Notes: generated from the sequence alone by a model not told the origin. Shown: positions 25,622-35,162, counted from the first letter of the stretch. The stretch: DNA of 64,000 nucleotides from Sphingomonas sp. 28-66-16 (GCA_002281485.1 NCGF01000005.1:1-64000), one strand, 5' to 3'. Translations and numbers: made by a program.

Positions 25622-27405
25622 CGGATCCGCCACAGCCGCAGCGGCGATCGGCGCGGCAGCGCGATCGGCTCGAGCCAGTCGGGCGTCTCCCCGCGCGCGA
25701 GCCGATCATAAAAGCCGCCCGGATGCCTGGCCCGATAGACCGTCGATTCGGCCATGTTGGGGCAGGTCAGCAGCAGCGTAGCGCCGTGCCGCCGGGCGAT
25801 GGCGCGAAACTGGTCGGCGCTCCCCGAAAATGCATGCTGCACGTCGAGAATCGCCGCGCCATTGCGATGATAGGGGCCGGCGATCGCGCTATGATGCGTG
25901 ACGGTGATCAGCCGCGGCCCGAGATCGACGAAGGTGAAGATCGTCTGCGCCGGCAGCCGGTCGAGCGGCGCCAGCGCGGGGATCGAGGGACAAACCGACC
26001 CGGCGCGGTTGACGGTCTTGGTGCGCGCCGTCGGCCGGTCGATCGGCAGATATTTGATCGCGAAGCCGGCAAAACTGCCCGAGACGAGGAGGAACCCGCC
26101 GACCGTGCCGAAGACCCTGACGATCACCGATCGGTGGCCGAGGCACCAAGGCAGGATCACCCAGGCGAGCGCCACCGCTCCCGGCACCGCGAGCAACTGT
26201 GCCGCCGGGCCGGCGCGCGCCGCCCAGAGCAGCATCCCGCCGGCAAACAGCGTGAACAGCAACACCGCCGCCCAGGCGGTGAAACGGTCGGTCGCGCGCG
26301 CGCGCCACGTCGCGAACAGCGCACCGATGATGCCGATCACCGGCAGCGCGGCGATCGGGAACGCATTGCGGAAGGGGTGCTCGTAGATCGGCTTGGCCTC
26401 GCGGACATTGTCGAGCCAGTTGCGCGCGAGTTCGGGGGAGACTTGTTCGGGCCGCCCGAGGCACTGCGGAAACACCAGCGCAAAGGCAGTGACGATCACG
26501 CCGCCGGCGGCGACCGCGAGGCCGAGCCGCAGCGCGCGCGACGCGGGATCGAGCCGTGCGAGGATCAGGAGCAGCGCGCCTGCCTCGATCATCACGCTGA
26601 GCCACACCGGCGTCAGCGCGTCGCAGCGCGGCACGGCGTTGGCGTAGGAGGCGAACAGCGCATAGCCGAGCGCGCTCCCCCCGGCGAGCGTGATCCCGTA
26701 TACCGCCACGCGATCGGCCTCGGTGCGGTCCCAGATCCACCGCAGCGCGATGATCGCGCCGGCGCCGGCGGCATAGGGCAGCATCTCGAGCCCGATCGAC
26801 AGCGAGAACGCGCTCGCCAGCCCGACGATCGCGCCGCCGCGCCGTCGCCGCGGATCGGCCAGGCCGGCAACGGTGAGGCTCAGGCTCGCCAGCTGCCAGC
26901 CATGATGATCGATCCGCTCGGGCATGAACATCAGCATCGTCGCCGTGCACATCATCAGAAAGATCAGCGCGAGCGGCCAGGCGACCGGGCTGACGAGCCG
27001 GCGAACGGTAAAGGCAAGCCCGCCCATCGTCACCGACAGCGGCAGCAACGGCGCGATCCCGCACGCCAGCCGCTCGGCCATCGCGGTGCCGACAAACGGC
27101 TTCAACGCCAGAATCAAGCCGGCGATCGGCAAATCAACGATCCGCGACCAGTGAATGTCGAAGCCGGCGGGCGGATCCATCCGGTATTGCCGCAGATCAT
27201 ACCAGCCTTGCCCTGCAAGCAACGCACGGACCTGCATCAGCCGCATATTGTCATCGGTGTCGGACAGCGCGAGCCAGTGGATCGCGCCCCAGCGATCGAA
27301 CACGATCCACGCCGCAATCAGCGCCCAAGCGATCACCGTCAGCCGCAGCCAACGCCGGTCGAGCTGGGTGACGAGCTTAACCTCACCGTCAGGGCTTTGG
27401 TTCAA
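25618..27405 (-). CDS. Polytopic GT-C-like glycosyltransferase, STT3/Gtr-like (uncharacterised)
   Basis: A 595-residue membrane protein with about 11-13 hydrophobic helices and a C-terminal soluble domain after about 440. The first extracytoplasmic loop carries an acidic cluster, SDTDDNMRLMQVRALLAGQG, and a later loop has ERIDHHGWQ. This pairing of an acidic motif after helix 1 with a DHH resembles the metal- and lipid-phosphate-binding residues of GT-C enzymes such as STT3/PglB. Inference: it transfers a sugar from a lipid carrier outside the cytoplasmic membrane. It is divergent from gtrA across 61 bases and belongs to a likely glycosylation cluster. The acceptor is unknown. Confidence 0.65.
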   Translation of the reverse strand: MNQSPDGEVKLVTQLDRRWLRLTVIAWALIAAWIVFDRWGAIHWLALSDTDDNMRLMQVRALLAGQGWYDLRQYRMDPPAGFDIHWSRIVDLPIAGLILALKPFVGTAMAERLACGIAPLLPLSVTMGGLAFTVRRLVSPVAWPLALIFLMMCTATMLMFMPERIDHHGWQLASLSLTVAGLADPRRRRGGAIVGLASAFSLSIGLEMLPYAAGAGAIIALRWIWDRTEADRVAVYGITLAGGSALGYALFASYANAVPRCDALTPVWLSVMIEAGALLLILARLDPASRALRLGLAVAAGGVIVTAFALVFPQCLGRPEQVSPELARNWLDNVREAKPIYEHPFRNAFPIAALPVIGIIGALFATWRARATDRFTAWAAVLLFTLFAGGMLLWAARAGPAAQLLAVPGAVALAWVILPWCLGHRSVIVRVFGTVGGFLLVSGSFAGFAIKYLPIDRPTARTKTVNRAGSVCPSIPALAPLDRLPAQTIFTFVDLGPRLITVTHHSAIAGPYHRNGAAILDVQHAFSGSADQFRAIARRHGATLLLTCPNMAESTVYRARHPGGFYDRLARGETPDWLEPIALPRRSPLRLWRIR

Positions 27406-27466
27406 AGGAGCTTCCCTCGCATCGTCCCGCGCTCTAGGGCAGCGGGCATAAAGGGCAAGTTGAGAA

Positions 27467-27889
27467 ATGATCCGTCAGGCCGAAACGATCCTGCGCGCAA
27501 ATCCGGTGGTCGGCCAACTGCTGCGCTTTGCCGTGGCCGGCGGGATTTCGACGTTGATCTATGCCGCGGTGTATCTGCCGCTCACCACCTGGGTCTTTCC
27601 CGGCGCACGGGCGGTTTATGCGGTGCCCTTCGCCTTTGCGGTCGCGGTGACCGCCGGCTTCTTCCTCCACAGCCGCTGGAGCTTCCGCGGGCATGGCCGG
27701 CGCGATCCCGGCGGTGTCCAGCAGGTGAAGTTCGTGATGGTGCAGGCGACCGGGGTCAGCCTCAATGCCGTCATCACCTGGGTTGGCACCGCGCTGCTCG
27801 GTTATCCCGCCTGGGTGCCGCTGTTGCCGGCGATCCTGATCGCGACGATGGTCACCTTCGTGCTCAATCGTTGGCTGGTGTTCGGTTGA
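27467..27889 (+). CDS. gtrA: GtrA family protein (lipid-linked sugar flippase)
   Basis: A 140-residue protein with four hydrophobic helices and the GtrA family pattern LLRFAVAGGISTLIYAAVYLPL...FFLHSRWSFRGHGR...FVLNRWLVF. GtrA proteins flip undecaprenyl-phosphate-linked hexose across the inner membrane. It lies between the divergent GT-C-like gene and the methyltransferase (15-base gap), with a GtrB-like GT2 convergent beyond, so all three parts of a Gtr system are within 4 kb. Confidence 0.9.
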   Translation: MIRQAETILRANPVVGQLLRFAVAGGISTLIYAAVYLPLTTWVFPGARAVYAVPFAFAVAVTAGFFLHSRWSFRGHGRRDPGGVQQVKFVMVQATGVSLNAVITWVGTALLGYPAWVPLLPAILIATMVTFVLNRWLVFG

Positions 27890-27904
27890 AGGCGAAACAT
27901 CATC

Positions 27905-28636
27905 ATGGATAGAATCGTTTATGACCGGATGGCGGCGCATGATTCCACCCATTGGTGGTATCGCGCCCGGCGCGACATCCTCGCCGACTATATCGCCCGC
28001 GAAGCAACGCTGCCGACGGATGCCAGGATTCTCGAGATCGGTTGCGGCACCGGGCATAATCTGGCGATGCTCGCCGCCTTTGGGCGCGTCGAGGCGATCG
28101 AGATCGATCCGGTCGCGCGCGGTATCGCCAGCGAGCGGCTGGGTAGACCGGTCGGCGACGCGCCGTTGCCCGCGCTGCCGGGGATCGAGCGCGGCGCCTA
28201 TGATCTGATCGCGGTGCTCGATGTCGTCGAGCATATCGAGGATGACGTCGCGGCGCTGCGTGCGATGCGCGACTGCCTGAAGCCCGGCGGCAAGATTCTG
28301 ATCACCGTCCCCGCGCACCAATGGATGTGGAGCGCCCACGACGTCGTCAATCACCACCACCGGCGCTATTCGAAGGCGACGCTCGCGGCAGCGATCCGCG
28401 CGGCCGGGCTGGCGCCGGGGAAGCTGGGCTATTTCAACTCGCTGCTGTTCCCGCTCGCCGCCGCTGCGCGCTTGGCGGGACGGATGACGGGCCGCGACGA
28501 CAGCGACGATTCGCCGCCGCCGGCGGCCCTCAACAAATTGTTCGAGACGATCTTCGGCTGGGAACGCCATTTGGTTGGGCGGCTGCCGATGCCGCCGGGG
28601 GTGTCGATCGTTACGCTGGCGGCGCCGGCGGCTTGA
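27905..28636 (+). CDS. Class I SAM-dependent methyltransferase
   Basis: A 243-residue methyltransferase. Motif I is ARILEIGCGTGHNLAMLA (near residue 40), followed by the acidic position EAIEIDP and YDLIAVLDVVEHIEDD. The segment HQWMWSAHDVVNHHHRRYSKATL is typical of methyltransferases in polysaccharide and lipid-sugar clusters. The C-terminal half has a hydrophobic stretch (YFNSLLFPLAAAARLAG). It converges on the GT2 gene with a 26-base overlap. A role in modifying the transferred sugar or its carrier is inferred from context only. Confidence 0.85.
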   Translation: MDRIVYDRMAAHDSTHWWYRARRDILADYIAREATLPTDARILEIGCGTGHNLAMLAAFGRVEAIEIDPVARGIASERLGRPVGDAPLPALPGIERGAYDLIAVLDVVEHIEDDVAALRAMRDCLKPGGKILITVPAHQWMWSAHDVVNHHHRRYSKATLAAAIRAAGLAPGKLGYFNSLLFPLAAAARLAGRMTGRDDSDDSPPPAALNKLFETIFGWERHLVGRLPMPPGVSIVTLAAPAA

Positions 28637-29690
28637 CCCGGGGTCTGCGGCGTGGCCCCGTTGGCGGGGCGGCGTCCGCCTCGGTAGCGGCCACGGGCAC
28701 TGTCACTGGCATCGCGACCGGCTCGGCGCGGTATCCCAGCGTCGCGGTGCCGCCGATCGGCCCGGCGACATCGGCGACGAGATAAAGCGGGCGGCGCTTC
28801 GATTCGACATAGAGCCGCCCGAGATATTCGCCGATCATGCCGAGCACGAACATCTGCACCGCGCCGAGCAGCACGACGACGAGCATCGTCGAGGTCCAGC
28901 CCTGCACCGTTGTCCCGGCGAAGAAGCCGATCGCGATATAGACGAGCAGCAACAGCGACGCGGCGGTCAGCGCGAGCCCGACATGGCTCGCAAAGCGCAG
29001 TGGCGCGGTCGAAAAGCCGGTGACGGCATCGAGCGCGAAGCGGATCATCTTGCCGAGCGGATATTTGGTCTCGCCGGCGTGGCGCTCGGCCCGGTCATAG
29101 GCGAACGGCACCTGGCGGAAGCCGATCCACGCGACCATCCCGCGGATGAAGCGCGCCTGTTCGGGCAGCGACAGGAAAGCGTCGAGCGCGCGCCGGCTCA
29201 TCAGCCGGAAGTCGCCGGTATCGAGCGGGATCGGCGTATCGGTGACGCGGTCGAGCACCCTGTAGAACAGCGCGGCGGTGAGCTTCTTGAAGATCGTCTC
29301 GCCTTCGCGCTTGCGGCGCACGGCATAGACGACATCGGCCTGCTCGGCGGCCATCGTCGCGCGCATCTCGGCGAGCAGTTCGGGCGGGTCCTGGAGATCG
29401 GCATCGATGATCATGATCTGCTCGCCGCAGCAAAGATCGAGTCCGGCGGTGAGCGCGAGCTGATGGCCATGGTTGCGCGACAGATTGATCGCGACGAGAT
29501 GCGGGTCGGCGGCGGCGAGCCGCTGCATCACCGACCAGCTCGCGTCCTTCGACCCGTCATTGACGAGCACGATCTCGTAATCATCGCCGACCGCCGCCCG
29601 CGCCGCTGCCGCAATGCGCCCATGCAGCACGTCGAGGCAATCGGCCTCGTTGTAGCAGGGGACGACGACGGAGAGCGCGGGGCGGGGCAT
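28611..29690 (-). CDS. GT2 family glycosyltransferase, GtrB/ArnC-like (polyprenyl-phosphate sugar transferase)
   Basis: A 359-residue enzyme. The GT-A domain (about 1-235) starts PALSVVVPCYNEADCL and has the DxD-type motif IMIIDADLQDPPEL. Two transmembrane helices follow (about 235-290), ending in MFVLGMIGEYLGRLYVESKRRPLYLV, which is diagnostic of dolichyl- or bactoprenyl-phosphate glycosyltransferases. A Pro-rich tail of about 45 residues is unusual. It would load a sugar on undecaprenyl phosphate for flipping by GtrA. The start was set at MPRPALSVVV; an upstream ATG adds seven residues. Confidence 0.9.
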   Translation of the reverse strand: MPRPALSVVVPCYNEADCLDVLHGRIAAAARAAVGDDYEIVLVNDGSKDASWSVMQRLAAADPHLVAINLSRNHGHQLALTAGLDLCCGEQIMIIDADLQDPPELLAEMRATMAAEQADVVYAVRRKREGETIFKKLTAALFYRVLDRVTDTPIPLDTGDFRLMSRRALDAFLSLPEQARFIRGMVAWIGFRQVPFAYDRAERHAGETKYPLGKMIRFALDAVTGFSTAPLRFASHVGLALTAASLLLLVYIAIGFFAGTTVQGWTSTMLVVVLLGAVQMFVLGMIGEYLGRLYVESKRRPLYLVADVAGPIGGTATLGYRAEPVAMPVTVPVAATEADAAPPTGPRRRPRVKPPAPPA

Positions 29691-29736
29691 GGGCGCTCCT
29701 CTAGCGCTCATTGCGCCGCGCGCAAAGCGGCGCTTA

Positions 29737-31539
29737 TTACACCGCCGCCCGGGCGCGCTCCTCGACCAGTCGCTCGAGGATCGTCAGCGGCACCGCGCCT
29801 TCGCGCAGCACTTCGTGGAACTGCTTGATGTCGAACTTGTCGCCCATGATCTTCTGGGCGTTGGCGCGGGCGCGCGTCCAGCTGATATGGCCGAGCTTGT
29901 AGCTGCACGCCTGGCCGGCCTGGGTGCAATAGCGCTCGATCTCGCGCTGCGAGCGGGGCCGCGCGAAGCCGACGACATCGACGAAATAATCGGTCGCCTG
30001 GTCGCGCGTCCAGCGCTTGGCGTGGATGCCGGTATCGACCACCAGCCGCGCCGCGCGGAACAGGAAGGACTGAAGATAGCCCGCGCGCTCGACCGGGCTG
30101 GCATAGCCGCCGAGCTCGTCGGCGAGCTGCTCGGCATAGAGCGCCCAGCCTTCCGAATAGGCGCTGAAGAACGACAGCCGGCGCAGCAGCGGCGTCTTGA
30201 GCCCGGCGACGATGCTGAGCTGGAGATGATGGCCGGGCACCCCTTCATGATAGGTCAGCGAGGGCAGGGTATATTTGGGCCAGTCGCCGACGCTCTTCAG
30301 GTTGATGAAGTAGATCGCCGGGCGCGAGCCGTCGAGCGAGGCGAGCCGGTAATAGCCGTTCGAGGCACCGTCCTGGATCTCGACCGGCACCGCGCGGATT
30401 TCGAGCGGCGCGCTGGGCGGATTGATGAAGTCCCGAGGTAGCTTGGCCTGCATCGCCTTCAGCCCGACATTCAAGCCGGCGATCAGCGCGGCCCGACCCT
30501 CGGCGCTGTCGGGATAGAGCTGGGCAGGGCTCTCGTTGAACGCGGTCAGGCGCGCCCCGACCGAGCCCTTCGTCATCCCCTGACTCTTGAGGATCGTATC
30601 GAGTTCGGCAGAGATTTCAGCAACTTGTGCCAAGCCGAGCTGATGGACTTCCTCGGGCGTGAAATTGGTCGTCGTCGCGGCCTTGAGCGCGTCGGCATAG
30701 ATCGCCTCGCCCTGGGGCAGTGCCCATTCCCCGGCCTCCTTGCGGCGCGGGAGCGATGTCACGAGCGCGATCTGGCGATCGAGCGCCGGATAGACCTTGG
30801 CATCAATGATCTTGGTGGCGCGCGCCGCCCAGTCGCCGGTCAGCCCGGCGGCCTTGGTGCGCCGCTCGAGCGAGACGACCATCGAATTCTCGGCGGCGGG
30901 TTTGGCGCGCAGCGCGGCCATCTGGCCGAGCGTCAGATCGATCGAGAAATCGGGGGCGACGAAGCCGCGCGCAGCGTCATAGAGCTGCACTTCGCTGTCC
31001 TGATCGAGCGACACCGCGAAGGCCTCAAGCCGGGAGAGATAGGCATCGGCATCGGTGGTGGTCTGGATCGTGTGCGTCGAATTGAGGAAATCGGGGGTCG
31101 AGAAATAGGCGCCGCCCTGCTGGAAGATGCGATAGGGCCGGATGGTGCTGTCGATGCCATATCTATCGCTGCCGACGATGCGGCTCTTGAACGAATAGAG
31201 CACGACTTCGCGGTTGAGCTTGCCGGCCTTGCTCAGGGTTGCCGGATCGACCGCCTCGATGCGGGCGATCGATTTCTTGGCACGCGCCAGATCGGCGGTG
31301 CGCGCCGCGAGCGAATTATCGTCGAGCCGGCTCTTCAGCCCGGCCCGCGCGCCCTTGTCGAGCCCCAACTGGGTCGCGATCTCGGGGGAGTCGAGCAAAT
31401 TCTCGTCGAAAATCTGGTTAAGCAGCGCGTCGAGCGCGGCGTCGCCCTCGGCGGGCGCGGTGGCGGCGCGGAGCACCCCCGGGGTGAGCGCCAGCGCCGT
31501 CGCGGTGCCGGTTGCGGTCAGAAAATTGCGACGGTCCAT
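29737..31539 (-). CDS. DUF885 family exported protein, putative metallohydrolase
   Basis: A 600-residue protein with a twin-arginine-like signal, MDRRNFLTATGTATALALTPG, ending near APA. The mature part is a DUF885 domain. YHEGVPGHHLQL, in the C-terminal third, is the conserved metal site (HExxxGHH), resembling carboxypeptidase Taq-like peptidases. It is therefore predicted to be a periplasmic or exported metallopeptidase. AAGGGGAAC precedes the start. It stands alone between the GT2 gene and the lipoprotein pair on the minus strand. Confidence 0.88.
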   Translation of the reverse strand: MDRRNFLTATGTATALALTPGVLRAATAPAEGDAALDALLNQIFDENLLDSPEIATQLGLDKGARAGLKSRLDDNSLAARTADLARAKKSIARIEAVDPATLSKAGKLNREVVLYSFKSRIVGSDRYGIDSTIRPYRIFQQGGAYFSTPDFLNSTHTIQTTTDADAYLSRLEAFAVSLDQDSEVQLYDAARGFVAPDFSIDLTLGQMAALRAKPAAENSMVVSLERRTKAAGLTGDWAARATKIIDAKVYPALDRQIALVTSLPRRKEAGEWALPQGEAIYADALKAATTTNFTPEEVHQLGLAQVAEISAELDTILKSQGMTKGSVGARLTAFNESPAQLYPDSAEGRAALIAGLNVGLKAMQAKLPRDFINPPSAPLEIRAVPVEIQDGASNGYYRLASLDGSRPAIYFINLKSVGDWPKYTLPSLTYHEGVPGHHLQLSIVAGLKTPLLRRLSFFSAYSEGWALYAEQLADELGGYASPVERAGYLQSFLFRAARLVVDTGIHAKRWTRDQATDYFVDVVGFARPRSQREIERYCTQAGQACSYKLGHISWTRARANAQKIMGDKFDIKQFHEVLREGAVPLTILERLVEERARAAV

Positions 31540-31603
31540 GATGTTCCCCTTGGTCCAGCGAAGTGCCGCACCCTAGTGGCGGACGGCACGCTGGCAAGGG
31601 GGG

Positions 31604-32620
31604 CTATTGCGGTGGGGGATTCGAAGAAGTTGTCGCCTTGGCTTCGGTTTTGCAGATGCCGAGCAAGGCGTCGATTCCAGCGGACGTGGCAGTGGGCTTG
31701 GCGGTTACGATGAGCTCTTGAACCGAGTGAATGCACTGCGCCTTGGCGATGCTTGGCGCCGAATCGCGAGCACCGGCCGCAATGAATTGAGCGGCAACCC
31801 CGGTGGAGAAGACCTTTCCGAGGCTCAGCCCCGCGCCATCTTTGGTGCCGCTCGCGTTGCCATTGAAGCTTCCGTAAACCGAAAGACTATCGGCCGTGTC
31901 GTCGGCCTTCTGCTGGTTGCGCCGAGCCTCGATCAATGCGTTTAGCACCAGCTGATTCCGATCGATTTCCGTCGCGTTTTGCGTGAGCTTCCGCTCGAGC
32001 GCATCCAGATCGGCTTGCAGGTCGGCCCTTGTAGCGACGAGGGGCGCAATTCTGGCTATTTTCGCTGCAAGGGTAGCGCGTTCCTTGATTTCGTCATTGG
32101 TGAGTGCGGGTGGCGCCGGCGTCGTTGCAGCTGCAGACGGTTCAACGAGCGGGACAGCATTGGCTTTGTCGTCCAAAAATTGCTTGCGTTCCTTTAATGA
32201 CTGCAGAGAGTCTATTTCATCTAACTGGGCTTTTTTTGCATTGATTAACGGAGCGGTGGCATCGGCATATTCTTCGAGTTTCCTGATTTTTGCGCGACGT
32301 TCTTTGATGATATCATCATCGTTCGATGATTGATCAACGACTTTATTGCCGCCTAATATTGTTCTGATATTGTAATCAATGGCAGAACAATCTGCGCCGG
32401 ATTTCGTGTCGCACCGTTTGGCGACAGCGACCGGCACATAGGCGACATCGACGCCGTTATAGCCAACGACAATGCTTGGCGCCGGATTCTCGGGTTTGCC
32501 GGCTGAGACGCTCACGCCCATCTGCTGGGTCGATGAATAGACTAGCGGGGCCTGTTCGAGCGGGAGGCAGCCGCCGAGTGCCGGGGCCACCAGCAGCATC
32601 GCGCCGAATATCCGTTTCAT
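31604..32620 (-). CDS. Predicted lipoprotein with long coiled coil, unknown function
   Basis: A 338-residue protein beginning MKRIFGAMLLVAPALGGC, a lipoprotein signal with the lipidation Cys at 18. The sequence YSSTQQMGVSVSAGKPENPAPSIVVGYN...VAYVPVAVAKRC follows, then a helical, charged region (about 100-260) with heptad-like spacing broken by an Ala/Pro linker near 157-171. The central part uses visibly more A/T than neighbouring genes. I do not recognise a named domain. Its ATG overlaps the preceding lipoprotein stop (TGATG), so the two are almost certainly translated together and may form a complex. Confidence 0.75.
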   Translation of the reverse strand: MKRIFGAMLLVAPALGGCLPLEQAPLVYSSTQQMGVSVSAGKPENPAPSIVVGYNGVDVAYVPVAVAKRCDTKSGADCSAIDYNIRTILGGNKVVDQSSNDDDIIKERRAKIRKLEEYADATAPLINAKKAQLDEIDSLQSLKERKQFLDDKANAVPLVEPSAAATTPAPPALTNDEIKERATLAAKIARIAPLVATRADLQADLDALERKLTQNATEIDRNQLVLNALIEARRNQQKADDTADSLSVYGSFNGNASGTKDGAGLSLGKVFSTGVAAQFIAAGARDSAPSIAKAQCIHSVQELIVTAKPTATSAGIDALLGICKTEAKATTSSNPPPQ

Positions 32621-32973
32621 CACTTCTCCCCCGTCAGACAAATGTCCGGCCGCTCTTCGGCAAGCTTGCGCCAGAAGGCCATCGCCTCGGCATTCTTCGG
32701 CTGATCGAACACGACGACGCTGCACCGTGACCTGTCGTAGAGCAGTACCGCTTCCTCGCTGGCCCAGCCGAGCGTCGCGCCCGATCGCCCCGGCACGACG
32801 CCAAGCCCGCGTGTGCGATAGGCGAGCATCCCGGCGCCCGGCGCCGGCTCGATTGCAAGAATGCCGGGCTTGATCGACGTGACGCGGCTTCCCTCTCCAA
32901 CGGTGACGATCGTGCATCCCCCGAGCAACCAAGCGCCGATACTGGCGACCAGCCAAGCCGTGACGTGTCGCAT
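32620..32973 (-). CDS. Small predicted lipoprotein, unknown function
   Basis: A 117-residue protein beginning MRHVTAWLVASIGAWLLGGC, a lipoprotein signal with Cys20. The mature region is compact and beta-rich (IVTVGEGSRVTSIKPGILAI ... YRTRGLGVVPG). It shares one base with the start of the downstream lipoprotein gene (TGATG), the tightest coupling possible. The start at 32973 was preferred over an upstream ATG because the lipobox then sits at the right distance. It lies about 100 bases from the 3' end of rsh on the same strand. Confidence 0.7.
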   Translation of the reverse strand: MRHVTAWLVASIGAWLLGGCTIVTVGEGSRVTSIKPGILAIEPAPGAGMLAYRTRGLGVVPGRSGATLGWASEEAVLLYDRSRCSVVVFDQPKNAEAMAFWRKLAEERPDICLTGEK

Positions 32974-33071
32974 CCAACCCCCATCCAGCCCGAAAGCTAG
33001 CGGCGGGTTCAGGGCGTGCAATGCGAGATGACTCCGATGTCGTTGCATTGCCGGTACGATCGTTTTGCCGG

Positions 33072-35162
33072 CTACACCCGCTCGACGGCATGGACCGCAT
33101 CGGCCGCGCGCAAGGCGGCGAGCAATTTCATCAACTGGTGGGCGTCATGCACTTCGACGTCGATCGTGTTGGTGTGATAGCCGGTATCGCGATTGTCGAG
33201 CCGCAGGTTGAGGATATTGGCCTTGTGCGCGCCGATGATCGTCGCGACGACGCCGAGCGCGCCCGGCTCGTTCTTGAGCTCGACGGCGATGCGCGCGGTG
33301 GCGCCCTCGGTCTTGTCGCCCCAGGCGAGATCGATCCAGTCGGCATCATCGCCATCGATCAGCGCCTTGCAATCGATCACATGGACTTCGATGCCCCGAT
33401 TGGGGCGCCGCAGGCCGACGATGCGATCGCCCGGGACCGGATGGCAGCATTCGGCGAGGTCGAACGCGACCCCCGGGCGCAGGCCCCGGATCGAGATCGC
33501 GCTCGATTGCGGCGGCAGGGCGCGCATTGCCTCGGGATCGGCCGATCCCGGCATCAGCGCCTCCATCACCTCGGCGTCGGTGATCCGCCGCCGCGCGATC
33601 GCCTCCATCAGGGCGGCCTCGTCGGCGAGCTTGAGGCGTTTGAGCGCCACGGTCACCGCGTCGGCGGCAGGAGTTGCCGGCAGACGCTGGACGATCTCGT
33701 CATAGATTTTGCGGCCGAGCGTCGACGATTCCTCGCGCTCGGTCTGGCGCAGATGCCGGCGGATCGCAGCGCGCGCCTTGCCGGTGATCGCGAAATTGAG
33801 CCAGCCGGGCTGCGGCACCTGCGCCTTGGAGCGCAGAATCTGGACCTGATCGCCATTGTCGATCTGGGTCCTGAGCGGCACCACGCGACCGTTGATCTTG
33901 GCGCCCACGGCCTGATCGCCGAGATCGGTGTGGAGCTGATAGGCGAAATCGATCGGGGTGGCGCCCTTGGGCAGCTGGATCAGCTCGCCGCGCGGGGTAA
34001 AGGCGAAGATACGATCCTGATACATCGCCATCCGCGTATGCTCGAGCAATTCCTCGGGCGAGGCGGCGGTTTCGAGAATTTCGATCAGATCAGCGATCCA
34101 CCGCACCTGGGTATCCGGCCGAACCTTGGCCTGTTTATACGCCCAGTGTGCGGCGAGACCATATTCGGCCTCGGCATGCATTTCGGCGGTGCGGATCTGA
34201 ATTTCGACACGGGTATTTTCGGCCTGCATCACCGAGGTGTGCAGCGACTGATAGCCGTTGCGCTTGGGCGTCGAGACATAATCCTTGAACCGCCCCGGCA
34301 CGGTCGGCCAGCGGCGGTGGATCACGCCAAGCGCGGTATAGCATTCCTCCACGCTCGGTACGATCGCACGAAACGCCATGATGTCGGAGAGCTGCTCGAA
34401 GCTGATGTGACGCTCGGCCATCTTCTTCCAGATCGAATAGGGGTGCTTCTCGCGCCCCCAGATATCGGCCTCGATCCCCTGCCGCGCGAGTTGGGCCTTC
34501 AGGCTCGCGCCGATCCGGCTGATCCGGTCGCCATCGCCTTGCTTGAGCTGCTCGAGCCGCTTGGTGATCGAGTCATAGGCTTCGGGCTCGAGCTCGCGAA
34601 ACGCCAGCGTCTGCATCTCGCGCATGAATTCATACATGCCGATCCGCTCGGCGAGCGGCGCATAAATGTCCATCGTCTCGCGGGCGATCCGGTGCCTCTT
34701 CTCCGGGTTGGGGATGTGGTGCAGCGTCCGCATGTTGTGGAGCCGATCGGCGAGCTTGACGAGCAGCACGCGGATATCGTCGGACATGGCGAGCAGGAAC
34801 TTGCGCAGATTTTCGGCGGCGCGCTCGTTTTCGGTCTGCGCCTCGATCTTCGACAGCTTGGTGACCCCGTCGACCATGCGCGCGACATTGGGGCCGAACA
34901 GCCTGAGGATTTCCTCGGGCGTGGCGACGGTATCCTCGATCGTATCGTGGAGGATCGCCGTCGCGATCGTCTCATCGTCGAGGTGCAGGTCGGTCAGGAT
35001 CCCGGCCACTTCGATCGGGTGGCTGAAATAGGGATCGCCCGAGGCGCGCTTTTGCGAGCCATGGGCCTGAAGCGAGAAGACATAGGCGCGATTGAGCAGG
35101 GCCTCGTTGGCGCCCGGATCGTAGCTCAGGACTCGATCGACCAGTTCATATTGCCGCAGCAC
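33072..35162 (-). CDS. rsh: Bifunctional (p)ppGpp synthetase/hydrolase (Rsh/SpoT)
   Basis: A 696-residue alarmone enzyme. The N-terminal HD hydrolase domain has H48 in YFSHPIEVAG and the H72-D73 pair in LLHDTIED, so hydrolysis should be intact. The synthetase domain follows (about 230-350, with the TPKRNGYQSLHTSV substrate loop), then TGS (FAFTPRGELIQLPKGATPIDFAY), a helical region and a C-terminal ACT domain. The start is set at the GTG giving VLRQYELVDRV, where homology to alphaproteobacterial Rsh begins; an in-frame ATG at 35201 would add 13 residues. A perfect 13-bp hairpin covers this GTG. Confidence 0.93.
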   Translation of the reverse strand: MLRQYELVDRVLSYDPGANEALLNRAYVFSLQAHGSQKRASGDPYFSHPIEVAGILTDLHLDDETIATAILHDTIEDTVATPEEILRLFGPNVARMVDGVTKLSKIEAQTENERAAENLRKFLLAMSDDIRVLLVKLADRLHNMRTLHHIPNPEKRHRIARETMDIYAPLAERIGMYEFMREMQTLAFRELEPEAYDSITKRLEQLKQGDGDRISRIGASLKAQLARQGIEADIWGREKHPYSIWKKMAERHISFEQLSDIMAFRAIVPSVEECYTALGVIHRRWPTVPGRFKDYVSTPKRNGYQSLHTSVMQAENTRVEIQIRTAEMHAEAEYGLAAHWAYKQAKVRPDTQVRWIADLIEILETAASPEELLEHTRMAMYQDRIFAFTPRGELIQLPKGATPIDFAYQLHTDLGDQAVGAKINGRVVPLRTQIDNGDQVQILRSKAQVPQPGWLNFAITGKARAAIRRHLRQTEREESSTLGRKIYDEIVQRLPATPAADAVTVALKRLKLADEAALMEAIARRRITDAEVMEALMPGSADPEAMRALPPQSSAISIRGLRPGVAFDLAECCHPVPGDRIVGLRRPNRGIEVHVIDCKALIDGDDADWIDLAWGDKTEGATARIAVELKNEPGALGVVATIIGAHKANILNLRLDNRDTGYHTNTIDVEVHDAHQLMKLLAALRAADAVHAVERV

